From contig JABMMR010000135.1 of assembly GCA_013205525.1 (NCBI GenBank), positions 1-16,063 on the forward strand: a DNA stretch of 16,063 nt, given 5' to 3'. This stretch comes from Burkholderiales bacterium (GTDB lineage Bacteria > Pseudomonadota > Gammaproteobacteria > Burkholderiales > Burkholderiaceae_C). Position numbers and translations under genes: made by a program. Under the pieces are notes generated by a model that was given only the letters and a program-made list of their open reading frames with translations, was not told the origin of the DNA and ran no database searches. Shown in pieces: positions 1 to 7,141 of the stretch; position 1 is the stretch's first letter; every line of letters begins with the position of its first letter.

Positions 1-738
1 CAAAGCACCGCTCATGCGTTCGTTTTGCAAGCGTAAAGCTATCACCACATCACAGTCACGAATGCCTTCATCAAGGTCGTGGAAAACTTTGACGCCCAAC
101 TGAGAAAGATCTGAGGGAATCAATGTGCGCGGGCCCACCACCCTAACTTCTGCACAACCCAAGGTGGTGAAAGCGTGGATGTCTGAGCGCGCCACCCGCG
201 AGTGCAAAACATCGCCCACAATGGCCACGCGGAGATTTGAAAAATCTTTTTTAAAGTAACGAATGGTATAGGCGTCCAACAAGCCTTGGGTTGGATGGGC
301 ATGCCGCCCGTCGCCTGCATTGATGACGTGCACATGGGGCGCCACATGTTGGGCAATCAGATAAGGCGCACCCGATTCGCTGTGGCGAACCACAAAAATA
401 TCGGCGGCCATCGCACTCAGGTTGGCAACGGTGTCTAGCAAGGTTTCGCCCTTGCTGGCAGAAGACCTGGCAATATCCAAATTGAATACATCGGCGCTGA
501 GGCGTTTGGCGGCAATTTCAAAAGTCGTGCGGGTACGCGTGCTGTTTTCGAAAAAAAGATTGAACACCGACTTGCCACGCAGCAGGGGAACTTTTTTGAC
601 ATCGCGGTCACTGACCGACACAAACTGGGTTGCGGTATCCAAAATATGCATCAGCATGTCACGCGACAAACCCTCGGTGGACAACAAATGGATGAGCTCA
701 CCGTTTTTATTCAGCTGGGGGTTGCGTTTATAAAGCAT
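1..738 (-). CDS. pyrB: Aspartate carbamoyltransferase catalytic subunit, C-terminus missing at window edge
   Basis: This gene reads off the left edge, so only the first 246 residues are present (the family usually has about 310-320). The enzyme condenses carbamoyl phosphate with L-aspartate to N-carbamoyl-L-aspartate, the first committed step of cytosolic pyrimidine synthesis. The carbamoyl-phosphate motif [13 protein letters not shown] lies at residues 62-74, the SASKGET loop at 92-99 and HPTQGLLD at 148-155; these are the ATCase signatures. The start ATG at 738 sits 3 bp after the pyrR stop (TAG-CCC-ATG), which fixes it and implies translation coupled to pyrR. The aspartate-binding C-terminal part lies outside the window. 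No frameshift or missing key residue is seen in the visible part. Ornithine carbamoyltransferase is excluded by the STRTRT form of the motif and by the pyrR neighbour. Confidence 0.96.
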   Translation of the reverse strand, partial: MLYKRNPQLNKNGELIHLLSTEGLSRDMLMHILDTATQFVSVSDRDVKKVPLLRGKSVFNLFFENSTRTRTTFEIAAKRLSADVFNLDIARSSASKGETLLDTVANLSAMAADIFVVRHSESGAPYLIAQHVAPHVHVINAGDGRHAHPTQGLLDAYTIRYFKKDFSNLRVAIVGDVLHSRVARSDIHAFTTLGCAEVRVVGPRTLIPSDLSQLGVKVFHDLDEGIRDCDVVIALRLQNERMSGAL

Positions 739-741
739 GGG

Positions 742-1242
742 CTAGCCTTCCAATGAAAACGCGAATTGGCCTTGCGCGTCACGCGTCAAGCGCAAGGTCT
801 GCGAGGGCGGCAGATTCAAGCGCACACCCGCCACATCGGCCTGAATGGGCAACTCTCGCCCGCCACGGTCTGCCAATACCGCCAGATGAATAGCTTGCGG
901 GCGACCGTAATCAAACAACTCATTCACCACAGCGCGTATGGTGCGCCCCGTGAAAAGCACATCGTCAATCAGCCAAATCACTGCGCCCTCAACTTCAAAA
1001 GGTAATTTGGTGGCCACACTGCCGGCCATTCCGCGCTTGGAAAAATCATCTCTGTGCAAAGAAGAAGAAACTACACCCAAGGGCTTTTTTCTTAACAAGT
1101 CATGCTGCAAGCGTTCGGCCAGCCAAGCCCCGCCGGTGGTGATGCCGACCAAATGCGCCTCGGGCAAGATGGCGACTTGCAATGCGTCTAAGAGCTGGCG
1201 GTACAAAGTTTCTGCATCCAGGCTTGAGAGTGCGTTGTTCAT
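742..1242 (-). CDS. pyrR: PyrR: pyrimidine operon regulator / uracil phosphoribosyltransferase
   Basis: A 166-residue type I phosphoribosyltransferase. The PRPP-binding loop is visible as IDDVLFTGRT at residues 92-101, preceded by hydrophobic strand residues; the N-terminal part carries GITTGGAWLAERL, as in PyrR. In Firmicutes PyrR binds pyr mRNA to cause attenuation and also makes UMP from uracil and PRPP; in proteobacteria the regulatory role is less certain. The frame is open to a TTG at 1281, but ATG at 1242 is preferred: it overlaps the ruvX stop in an ATGA junction and gives a normal family length (B. subtilis PyrR is 181 residues). It lies directly before pyrB with a 3-bp gap. No leader or hairpin is available between the two genes for PyrR to act on. 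Confidence 0.93.
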   Translation of the reverse strand: MNNALSSLDAETLYRQLLDALQVAILPEAHLVGITTGGAWLAERLQHDLLRKKPLGVVSSSLHRDDFSKRGMAGSVATKLPFEVEGAVIWLIDDVLFTGRTIRAVVNELFDYGRPQAIHLAVLADRGGRELPIQADVAGVRLNLPPSQTLRLTRDAQGQFAFSLEG

Positions 1243-1658
1243 GTGGTCAGGCTTCGCAAAAATTGATCCAAGATGATGCAAGCAGATGCGGCATCTATAT
1301 CCACCGCAGCTTGGCTGCGTGCTTCGGTGGTCGAGTAGCGTTCATCGACTTCAAAAACGGCTAGACAAAAGCGTGCGCGCAGTTGGCGGGCAAATTTTTG
1401 TGCTTTCAAGGTATTTTCATGCGCTGCGCCATCAGGGTGATAAGGCACACCCACCACCAAGGCCTCGGGTTCCCACTGCTTTATATGCTTGGCAATGGCA
1501 AGCCAACGAGCTTCACCCCCGCCCAGCACCGTGCCCTGCGGTTGGGCCTGTCCGATTAAGCGCGAGGCATAGGCCACGCCAGTGCGTTGCTGTCCAAAAT
1601 CAAAAGCCAAAAAAGATTGCAACTCGGTTGCTGCGGTTTGGGGGACCGCCAGGCTCAT
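1239..1658 (-). CDS. ruvX: RuvX/YqgF-family Holliday junction resolvase-like nuclease
   Basis: A 139-residue protein with the RNase H-like YqgF fold. Visible motifs are FDFGQQRTGVA near residues 19-29 (first catalytic Asp in DFG), VVGVPYHPDG around 68-77, VDERYSTTEA around 104-113, and the final DAASACIILDQFL with its conserved Asp. In E. coli the YqgF protein is essential and is linked to 16S rRNA 5'-end processing; the resolvase activity is inferred from the fold. A GTG at 1688 would add 10 residues, but ATG at 1658 overlaps the yqgE stop as ATGA and matches the usual length of about 138. It sits between yqgE and pyrR, the common arrangement in proteobacteria, and is probably translated by coupling to yqgE. 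Confidence 0.93.
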   Translation of the reverse strand: MSLAVPQTAATELQSFLAFDFGQQRTGVAYASRLIGQAQPQGTVLGGGEARWLAIAKHIKQWEPEALVVGVPYHPDGAAHENTLKAQKFARQLRARFCLAVFEVDERYSTTEARSQAAVDIDAASACIILDQFLRSLTT

Positions 1659-2260
1659 GCGTGGCCAGCCTGAGGCGAGAGCATCCACGCTTGCAAACCC
1701 AAGAGCGCCAATGCGCGGTCGTAGCGCTGCTCAATAGGGGTATCGAAAATAACCTGCGGATCGGCTTGCACAGTAAGCCAACTGTTTTCCCCCAGCTCGG
1801 ACTCCAACTGCCCTTGTGCCCATGCCGAGTAGCCCAGCGTGATCAATACACGTTTGGGGCCAGCACCTGTAGACAAGGCCTCAAGCACATCCTTGGACGT
1901 GGTCATCTCTAACCCACCGGGGATGGACAAAGTAGAAGCGTAAGCGCTCTCGTTGCTGTCGCTGCCATGAGCCGCATCGGACAACGGCTCATGCAAAACA
2001 AAGCCGCGCTCGGTATGCATAGGACCGCCTTGAAAAACGGGGATTTCTATCAAATCGGTGCGACCTAAATTGAGCTCTACTTTTTCAAAAAGATCCAGCA
2101 TTTTCAAGTTGCTGGGTTTGTTGATAATCAAGCCCAAAGCGCCTCGGTCGCTGTGTTCACACATATAAACTACGCTGCGGCTGAATGATTCGTCCATCAA
2201 ACCGGGCATGGCAATCAAAAAATGATGCGTGAGGTTGATAGGCGCAGAATCGAAAGTCAT
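1655..2260 (-). CDS. yqgE: YqgE/AlgH family protein (UPF0301)
   Basis: A 201-residue cytosolic protein of the YqgE/AlgH (DUF179) family. The N-terminus LTHHFLIAMPGLMDESFSRS at 10-29 matches the family signature; GALGLIINKPS follows at 40-50, FQGGPMHTERGFVLH at 76-90, and GYSAWAQGQLESEL at 143-156. The biochemical function is not established; the family was named for an effect on alginate production in Pseudomonas. It is the first gene of the minus-strand cluster yqgE-ruvX-pyrR-pyrB, and its TGA overlaps the ruvX ATG. Its ATG lies only 21 bp from the divergent photolyase start and no clear Shine-Dalgarno sequence is visible there. The serine- and asparagine-containing stretch around residues 95-108 is probably a surface loop. 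Confidence 0.93.
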   Translation of the reverse strand: MTFDSAPINLTHHFLIAMPGLMDESFSRSVVYMCEHSDRGALGLIINKPSNLKMLDLFEKVELNLGRTDLIEIPVFQGGPMHTERGFVLHEPLSDAAHGSDSNESAYASTLSIPGGLEMTTSKDVLEALSTGAGPKRVLITLGYSAWAQGQLESELGENSWLTVQADPQVIFDTPIEQRYDRALALLGLQAWMLSPQAGHA

Positions 2261-2281
2261 GAAACTATTTTAAGGCTGAAG
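2261..2281. promoter_or_regulatory. 21-bp divergent spacer between yqgE and phrB
   Basis: Only 21 bp separate the two divergent start codons. On the plus strand AAGG at 2272-2275 is a usable ribosome-binding site, 6 bp from the phrB ATG. The gap is too short to hold two promoters, so each must lie inside the opposite gene or the genes must be leaderless. I see no hexamer pair good enough to name. Confidence 0.4.
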
Positions 2282-3766
2282 ATGAAACCTGCCCCATCCG
2301 AGCGTTTTGACCGATCGCTGGTGTGGTTTAGACGCGATTTACGCTCAGCTGACCATACCGCCTTGCACCACGCATTGCTACAAAGCAAACAGGTGTTTTG
2401 TGCATTTGTTTTTGACGACCATATCCTCAAATCCCTGCCACGCCACGACCGGCGGGTGGCCTTTATTCACAGCAGTTTGATCGATTTAGACCAACACCTT
2501 CGTGCACTGTCGACACAGTCCGAAGCGGTGCTAGAGGTTCGTCACGGCGAGCCCATGGCGTGTCTGGTTGAACTGGCCAAGGCCCTTGGGGTGCAAGCGG
2601 TATTTGCCAACCATGATGACGAGCCCTATGCACTACAGCGCGACGCTGAGATGAAAGGCGCCTTGGCCAACCAAGGTATTGCCTTTGTGAGCTTCAAAGA
2701 CCATGTGGTTTTCGAGCGCAGTGAAATCCTCACCCAAAATAACCAAGCCTATGGGGTTTTCACGCCTTACAAAAATAACTGGCTGAAAAAAATAACGCCT
2801 GCCGATTTGAAAGAAAAAACAGTCAAGCCTTCCGCAGGACAACTGGCTAGCATGCCTGCCCACTTGCACAAATCCATGCCCAGCCTTGAAGAACTTGGTT
2901 TTGAATCGGTAGATTGGCAAGCACTGCATATCCAGCCAGGCAGCACGGGGGCAGATGTTTTGGTCAATGATTTTGTCAAGCGTATGAGTGACTATCAGCA
3001 AACGCGTGACTTTCCCAGCGTGAAAGGCCCCAGCTACCTGAGTGTGCATTTGCGCTTTGGCACAGTATCTGTTCGGCGCTTGGCTCGCTTGGCTTATCCC
3101 TTGGCTATGCAGTCAGACGCGGGCGCGCAGACTTGGTTGGGCGAGTTGATTTGGCGAGATTTTTACCACCAAATATTGCACCACCACCCGCGGGTTGTGA
3201 CACAAGCTTTCAAACCGGCTTATGACGCGATTGTTTGGGAGTCGGGCAAAGCGGCAAAACAGCTATTTGCAGCTTGGTGCGAAGGACGCACGGGCTACCC
3301 TTTGGTTGACGCAGCCATGGCTCAAATCAACCAAACCGGCTATATGCACAATCGATTGCGCATGGTTGTCGCGAGTTTTTTAGTCAAGGATTTGGGTATC
3401 GACTGGCGCTGGGGCGAGAAGTATTTCGCCGAGCATTTGATCGATTTTGATTTAGCCGCCAACAATGGTGGTTGGCAGTGGGCCAGCTCCAGCGGTTGCG
3501 ATGCGCAACCCTATTTCAGAATTTTCAACCCCATCAGTCAAAGTGAAAAATTTGATCCTCAGGGTAAATTTATTCGACGCTATCTTCCCCAACTTGCAGC
3601 GCTGCCCAACGACACGATTCATGCGCCATGGCTGGCCAAGCCTTTGGTCCTAGAGGCCGCAGGCGTCAAGCTGGGAGAAAGTTATCCGCTGCCCATGGTT
3701 GACCATGCTGGGGCTCGCCTCAAGACCCTGATGCGCTACAGCGTTGTGAAAACCAAAACCGACTAA
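2282..3766 (+). CDS. phrB: Deoxyribodipyrimidine photolyase (class I CPD photolyase)
   Basis: A 494-residue FAD enzyme that uses blue light to split cyclobutane pyrimidine dimers. The N-terminal antenna domain begins SLVWFRRDLRSADHTAL at 12-28. The C-terminal FAD domain shows WLGELIWRDFYHQIL at 285-299, EGRTGYPLVDAAMAQIN at 334-350 and NNGGWQWASSSGCDAQPYF at 394-412. By alignment in my head to E. coli PhrB, the electron-transfer Trp triad is W332, W375 and W398, and the flavin-facing Asn is N394, so it looks active. E. coli PhrB is 472 residues. The frame extends upstream to an ATG at 2222 that would overlap yqgE by 39 bp; ATG at 2282 is chosen because AAGG lies 6 bp before it and the family N-terminus starts about there. 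The antenna cofactor (folate or deazaflavin) cannot be told from the sequence. A cryptochrome is less likely given the conserved Asn. Confidence 0.95.
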   Translation: MKPAPSERFDRSLVWFRRDLRSADHTALHHALLQSKQVFCAFVFDDHILKSLPRHDRRVAFIHSSLIDLDQHLRALSTQSEAVLEVRHGEPMACLVELAKALGVQAVFANHDDEPYALQRDAEMKGALANQGIAFVSFKDHVVFERSEILTQNNQAYGVFTPYKNNWLKKITPADLKEKTVKPSAGQLASMPAHLHKSMPSLEELGFESVDWQALHIQPGSTGADVLVNDFVKRMSDYQQTRDFPSVKGPSYLSVHLRFGTVSVRRLARLAYPLAMQSDAGAQTWLGELIWRDFYHQILHHHPRVVTQAFKPAYDAIVWESGKAAKQLFAAWCEGRTGYPLVDAAMAQINQTGYMHNRLRMVVASFLVKDLGIDWRWGEKYFAEHLIDFDLAANNGGWQWASSSGCDAQPYFRIFNPISQSEKFDPQGKFIRRYLPQLAALPNDTIHAPWLAKPLVLEAAGVKLGESYPLPMVDHAGARLKTLMRYSVVKTKTD

Positions 3767-3786
3767 ACCCCCTGCAGTGAGCCGCT

Positions 3787-3960
3787 TTAGATTTGAACCA
3801 TTTCAAAATCTTCTTTTCGCGCACCGCATTCAGGACAGGTCCAGTTCATGGGCACTTGCTCCCAAGGCGTTCCAGCCGCGATTCCCTCCTCAGGCGCCCC
3901 CGCAGCTTCATCATAAATCCATCCACAAATTAAGCACATCCAAGTCTTGCTCACAGTCAT
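3787..3960 (-). CDS. rubA: Rubredoxin
   Basis: A 57-residue one-iron electron carrier. The two metal-binding knuckles are CLICGW and CPECGA, four Cys in the order CxxCG...CPxCG, with the aromatic core residues Trp and Tyr of WIYDEAAG between them. Rubredoxins shuttle single electrons in the cytosol; the partner here is unknown. The frame is open to TTG at 3969, but ATG at 3960 gives the standard length. It is divergent from the ThiD-like kinase and convergent with phrB, 20 bp from the phrB stop. A rubredoxin beside a ThiD-like gene and hemL is, as I recall, a common arrangement in Burkholderiales, but no functional link is known to me. The final residues MVQI follow the second knuckle closely, as is typical of short RubA-type forms. 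Confidence 0.94.
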   Translation of the reverse strand: MTVSKTWMCLICGWIYDEAAGAPEEGIAAGTPWEQVPMNWTCPECGARKEDFEMVQI

Positions 3961-4031
3961 ATCTTTCAAATAAATCGATTAAAACCCGCTAAAGCGGTGG
4001 CATAGAATGAAACAGATTCTATAGACCGCAA
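3961..4031. promoter_or_regulatory. Divergent intergenic region, rubredoxin / ThiD-like kinase
   Basis: A 71-bp gap between divergent starts. It contains a TAGAAT hexamer at 4003-4008 that could be a plus-strand -10 box, with only a poor -35 (TTAAAA at 3979-3984, 18 bp away). A short perfect palindrome, CCGCT-AA-AGCGG, lies at 3986-3997 just upstream of that box, where an operator could be. These are weak matches seen by eye. Confidence 0.25.
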
Positions 4032-4961
4032 ATGAACACTCCCACCCCCCTGCCCGACGAAGGCCAATCTCCGGAAATGGCGCATCCTTGCGTGTTGTGT
4101 TTCAACTCGAATGACCCCAGTGGCGCTGGCGGCTTGACGGCGGATATTTTGGCCATGTCTTCTGTGGGCGCACATGTATTGGCCATCTGCACTGGCAGTT
4201 ATGTGCGCGACACGGCCGAGGTTTTTGACCATGCGGCTGTGGAGGATGAGACGGTGGATGAGCAGGCGCGCACCATCTTGGAAGACATTGCTGTTCAAGT
4301 TATCAAGATTGGCTTTTGTGGTTCGCCCGATGTTTTGTCGACGGTGGCAGAAATCTGCGCCGACTATGCAGATGTGCCGGTGGTCGCTTACATGCCAAGT
4401 CTGTCTTGGTGGCAAGACGACCCCATCGACGATTACCAAGATGCTTTCATGGAACTGGTCCTACCGCAGACCACGGTTTTGGTGGGTAACCACAGCACGC
4501 TTTGGCGTTGGTTGTTGCCTGATTGGGGCAGTGATCGAACGCCCAGCGCCAGAGATTTGGCCAAAGCGGCGGCCGAGAAAGGTGTGCCCTACACCTTTGT
4601 CACCGGTATGCCGCAAACCGGCGGCCAGCATTTAGAAAATGCCTTGGCCACGCCTTTGAATGTGATGGTCAGCGAAACCATCGAGCGCTTCGATGCCGTT
4701 TTCACAGGAACTGGCGACACCTTAAGCGCGGCCTTGGCAGGCTTGCTTGCCATGGGAGATGATTTGGAGGCTGCTGCGGGTGAAGCCTTGGGCTACCTTG
4801 ATGGCAGCTTAGATGCAGGCTTTAGACCTGGCATGGGACACGCGGTTGCAGACCGCTTGTTTTGGGCGCACAGCATCGATGACAACAGCGAATTTGAGGA
4901 TGATGACGCTGCGGCCACAGCCGAGGACTTCTCTTTACCGGCCCATCAAACCCGACATTAA
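4032..4961 (+). CDS. ThiD-like kinase of the ribokinase superfamily, substrate uncertain
   Basis: A 309-residue protein recognisable as ThiD-like from NDPSGAGGLTADILAMSSVG at 27-46 and TGTGDTLSAALAG near 225-237. ThiD phosphorylates hydroxymethylpyrimidine and its monophosphate in thiamine synthesis, and database annotation would probably say so. However, the position equivalent to E. coli ThiD Gln44 (pyrimidine contact, in AQNT) is Arg59 here (VRDT), the ThiD catalytic Cys of GTGCTLS is Asp229 (GTGDTLS, as in PdxK-type kinases), and the usual TPN and DPV strands are not conserved. It is longer than ThiD (about 266), with an N-terminal extension of about 17 residues and an acidic tail around 283-298. 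It precedes hemL by 20 bp, probably in one operon. It may be a kinase for another substrate, perhaps a B6 vitamer; that is inference. No strong ribosome-binding site is seen. Confidence 0.8.
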   Translation: MNTPTPLPDEGQSPEMAHPCVLCFNSNDPSGAGGLTADILAMSSVGAHVLAICTGSYVRDTAEVFDHAAVEDETVDEQARTILEDIAVQVIKIGFCGSPDVLSTVAEICADYADVPVVAYMPSLSWWQDDPIDDYQDAFMELVLPQTTVLVGNHSTLWRWLLPDWGSDRTPSARDLAKAAAEKGVPYTFVTGMPQTGGQHLENALATPLNVMVSETIERFDAVFTGTGDTLSAALAGLLAMGDDLEAAAGEALGYLDGSLDAGFRPGMGHAVADRLFWAHSIDDNSEFEDDDAAATAEDFSLPAHQTRH

Positions 4962-4981
4962 TTTTTTTAACTCTCTAGACC

Positions 4982-6277
4982 ATGAACGATCTGAACCAAA
5001 TACTTTTCGACCGTGCGCGCCAAGTCATCCCTGGCGGCGTCAATTCCCCCGTGCGCGCATTTCGCGCTGTAGGCGGCACACCGCGCTTTGTTAAACGCTC
5101 TCAAGGTGCTTATTTTTGGGACGCCAATGACCAGCGTTACATCGATTACATCAATTCTTGGGGCCCGATGATTTTGGGTCATGGCCACCCTGCGGTGGTC
5201 GAAGCGGTGCAAAAAGCAGTGCTCGAAGGTTTTTCTTACGGCGCACCCACCGAGCGAGAAATTGAACTGGTCGAAGCCTTGATTCAACTCATGCCCTCCA
5301 TGGAGATGGTGCGCTTGGTCAGCTCCGGCACCGAAGCCGGCATGAGCGCGCTGCGCTTGGCACGCGGTGCTACCGGTCGCACTAAGTTTATTAAGTTTGA
5401 AGGTTGCTACCACGGCCATGCCGATGCTTTGTTGGTCAAAGCCGGCTCAGGCTTGGCTACCTTTGGCAACCCCACCAGCGCCGGTGTGCCCCCCGAGGTG
5501 GTTAAAGACACCTTGGTACTCGAGTTCAACAACATCGCCCAATTGGAAGAAGCCTTTGCCTTGCACGGCCAAGATTTGGCCTGCCTCATGATCGAGCCTA
5601 TTGCTGGCAACATGAATTTGGTTCGCGCCAGCGTCCCCTTTATGAAACGCTGCCGCGAGTTGTGCAGCCAACACGGCGCACTCTTGGTGTTTGACGAGGT
5701 CATGACCGGTTGCCGTGTCGCCTTAGGCAGCGCCCAAAGTGTTTACGCCCAATCCCTGCCAGGTTTTGAGCCCGACGTCACGGTGCTGGGCAAGGTCATT
5801 GGCGGGGGCATGCCGCTGGCCGCTTTTGGTGGCAAGCGCGCGGTGATGGAGCAACTCGCTCCCTTGGGTCCGGTCTACCAAGCCGGCACCTTGAGCGGCA
5901 ACCCGGTTGCCACCGCTTGCGGCTTGGCCACCTTGAAAGAAATTTCCAAGCCCGGATTTTTTGACGCTTTGTCAGCCCGCACGCAAAGCTTGGTAGATGG
6001 CCTCAAGGCCGCGGCGGCCAAAGCGGGTGTGCCCTTCAGCGCCGACTGCCAAGGCGGTATGTTTGGCTTCTTTTTGCTGCCCGAATTGCCGCAAAACTAT
6101 GCCAAGGTGATGACCAGCGACAGCCCCAAGTTCAACAAGCTGTTTCATGGTTTGCTAGACCGCGGTGTGTATATCGCGCCAGCGCTTTACGAAGCCGGTT
6201 TTGTCAGCGGTGCCCACACTGAACAAGACATCGCCGACACGGTACAAGCCGCCGCTGAAGTGTTTGCCACGCTGTGA
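4982..6277 (+). CDS. hemL: Glutamate-1-semialdehyde 2,1-aminomutase
   Basis: A full-length 431-residue PLP/PMP enzyme of the class III aminotransferase fold, making 5-aminolevulinate from glutamate-1-semialdehyde in the C5 route to heme. The N-terminus has [13 protein letters not shown] (15-27); [17 protein letters not shown] (113-129) forms part of the cofactor site; GCYHGHAD is at 141-148, the cofactor Asp in VFDEVMTG (236-243), and the Schiff-base Lys is K271 in [16 protein letters not shown]. Cys244 replaces the Phe more often seen in EVMTGFR, a likely neutral change. The start ATG follows the kinase stop by 20 bp and has no clear Shine-Dalgarno sequence. The stop overlaps the GTG of the next gene by 4 bp. 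Presence of HemL indicates the C5 pathway rather than ALA synthase, as usual in betaproteobacteria. Confidence 0.97.
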   Translation: MNDLNQILFDRARQVIPGGVNSPVRAFRAVGGTPRFVKRSQGAYFWDANDQRYIDYINSWGPMILGHGHPAVVEAVQKAVLEGFSYGAPTEREIELVEALIQLMPSMEMVRLVSSGTEAGMSALRLARGATGRTKFIKFEGCYHGHADALLVKAGSGLATFGNPTSAGVPPEVVKDTLVLEFNNIAQLEEAFALHGQDLACLMIEPIAGNMNLVRASVPFMKRCRELCSQHGALLVFDEVMTGCRVALGSAQSVYAQSLPGFEPDVTVLGKVIGGGMPLAAFGGKRAVMEQLAPLGPVYQAGTLSGNPVATACGLATLKEISKPGFFDALSARTQSLVDGLKAAAAKAGVPFSADCQGGMFGFFLLPELPQNYAKVMTSDSPKFNKLFHGLLDRGVYIAPALYEAGFVSGAHTEQDIADTVQAAAEVFATL

Positions 6278-6780
6278 AACTCGGTACACAAAAACATGGC
6301 TGGCTTTTGCTTTGCCTTTTTGCTTCGGTCACGACTGCTCAAGCCAACAGCGAATTCGAGCAAGCTTTTGCCAACCCCATGCAACCCAAAGCAGTGTGGC
6401 TCAACCCAGGCTTTTATACCTCTCACTTCGATCAAGACAAGGGCTTGCGAAATGCCAACCCAGGCTTGGGTATCGAATGGGCTTTGAATGACACCTACGC
6501 TCTCACGGCCGGTGGCTTTAAAAACAGCGATCACCAACACTCCAATTACCTTGGCATGTATGTCATGCCATGGAAATGGCATATGTTCAAACTAGGCGCT
6601 GTGGTGGGAATTTTTGATGGCTATCCCAGAGCCAACCAAGGAGGCTTGTTCCCAGCCTTGATACCCATGGTCAGTTTAGAGGGTAAGCGTTGGGGATTAA
6701 ATACCGCCATCATCCCAACGGTTCAAGACAGTCTTTATGGTGGCATCAGCTTTCAAGTGAAATACAAAATTTCACCCTGA
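6274..6780 (+). CDS. Exported hypothetical protein, probable small outer-membrane beta-barrel
   Basis: A 168-residue protein I cannot name. It begins with GTG at 6274, overlapping the hemL TGA (GTGA), and no better in-frame start precedes the signal sequence. Residues 1-24 form a classical signal peptide: basic start, hydrophobic core [13 protein letters not shown], and likely cleavage after AQA. The mature part alternates polar and hydrophobic residues and is rich in Gly and aromatics ([42 protein letters not shown]), ending with a beta-strand-like stretch near FQVKYKI. This resembles small beta-barrels of the PagL/PagP size class and the many uncharacterised betaproteobacterial outer-membrane proteins, but I cannot identify catalytic residues. 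Translation is probably coupled to hemL. It converges with the 85-residue gene, 26 bp away, without a visible terminator. Confidence 0.8.
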   Translation: MKLGTQKHGWLLLCLFASVTTAQANSEFEQAFANPMQPKAVWLNPGFYTSHFDQDKGLRNANPGLGIEWALNDTYALTAGGFKNSDHQHSNYLGMYVMPWKWHMFKLGAVVGIFDGYPRANQGGLFPALIPMVSLEGKRWGLNTAIIPTVQDSLYGGISFQVKYKISP

Positions 6781-6806
6781 GGACAGTATGGCGGCTTAAA
6801 GGGTGG

Positions 6807-7064
6807 TTATTTAACAGCAGACAAAGCCTGCGCGTGGGTAGCGGCATCAAATGCTTTGGCTTTGCCGAGATAGAAGCGATCAATACGCCAGTCTTTCAGA
6901 ACCTCCATAGCCAAATCAAACTCTTGGGTATCCAATTGGTATAAATCTTTCACCAAAAACTCTATTTCAGACTCCAAGGAAAGTATGAGCTTGGAAAAAG
7001 TTTGTCCTGCTTTTGAAGTGGGATTGTTCTCTATGAGTTTTTTGACCTGCTTGATAGCTCGCAT
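6807..7064 (-). CDS. Unrecognised 85-residue protein
   Basis: I do not recognise this protein. It starts at ATG 7064, preceded at about 7 bp by a strong Shine-Dalgarno sequence (AGAAGGAA, minus strand 7078-7071), the best ribosome-binding site in the window, which argues that it is a real gene. There is no signal peptide, membrane segment or Cys. The sequence looks mainly helical, with charged and hydrophobic residues alternating (KLILSLESEIEFLVKDLYQL, then FDLAMEVLKDWRIDRFYLG), and it ends in an Ala-rich stretch. It could be a small cytosolic regulatory or adaptor protein, but nothing in the sequence says which. It lies downstream of purH on the same strand, separated by an AT-rich 77-bp gap that probably holds its own promoter, and converges with the exported-protein gene. 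Confidence 0.72.
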   Translation of the reverse strand: MRAIKQVKKLIENNPTSKAGQTFSKLILSLESEIEFLVKDLYQLDTQEFDLAMEVLKDWRIDRFYLGKAKAFDAATHAQALSAVK

Positions 7065-7141
7065 GACCGATTCCTTCTGTATTTAATTTTTTAAAATTGA
7101 TAAGATAATATGTCTTAAATATTATGGCAGACGAAAATACT
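7065..7141 (-). promoter_or_regulatory. AT-rich upstream region of the 85-residue gene
   Basis: This 77-bp gap after the purH stop is markedly richer in A and T than its surroundings and ends in the strong ribosome-binding site of the small gene. Several -10-like hexamers occur (for example TATTAT and TAAATA on the minus strand), but none has a matching -35 at the right distance. A promoter here is likely from context; its exact position is not shown. Confidence 0.35.
7105..7125. repeat. Perfect 7-bp inverted repeat (ATAATAT / ATATTAT)
   Basis: The arms ATAATAT (7105-7111) and ATATTAT (7119-7125) are perfect reverse complements separated by 7 bp (GTCTTAA). It lies 17 bp beyond the purH stop and about 40 bp before the start of the 85-residue gene. 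Being all A/T, it would make a weak RNA hairpin, so a protein-binding operator is at least as likely as a terminator. Confidence 0.5.

Noticed and set aside
1243..1281. TTG start for pyrR at 1281
   Set aside because: The ATG at 1242 forms an ATGA overlap with ruvX and gives the normal protein length.
1286..1912. Plus-strand open frame of 208 codons
   Set aside because: Antisense to ruvX and yqgE, both clearly coding; composition is Arg/Pro/His-rich as expected of a shadow frame.
2222..2281. Upstream extension of the photolyase to ATG at 2222
   Set aside because: It would overlap the yqgE start region by 39 bp, adds a charged stretch unlike photolyase N-termini, and the internal ATG at 2282 has a ribosome-binding site.
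3986..3997. CCGCT-AA-AGCGG palindrome as a terminator
   Set aside because: It sits between divergent genes with a 2-nt loop and no T run, so it cannot end either transcript; at most an operator.
7097..7111. TTGATAAGATAATA as an FNR-type box
   Set aside because: Only the left half-site TTGAT matches; the right half ATCAA is absent.
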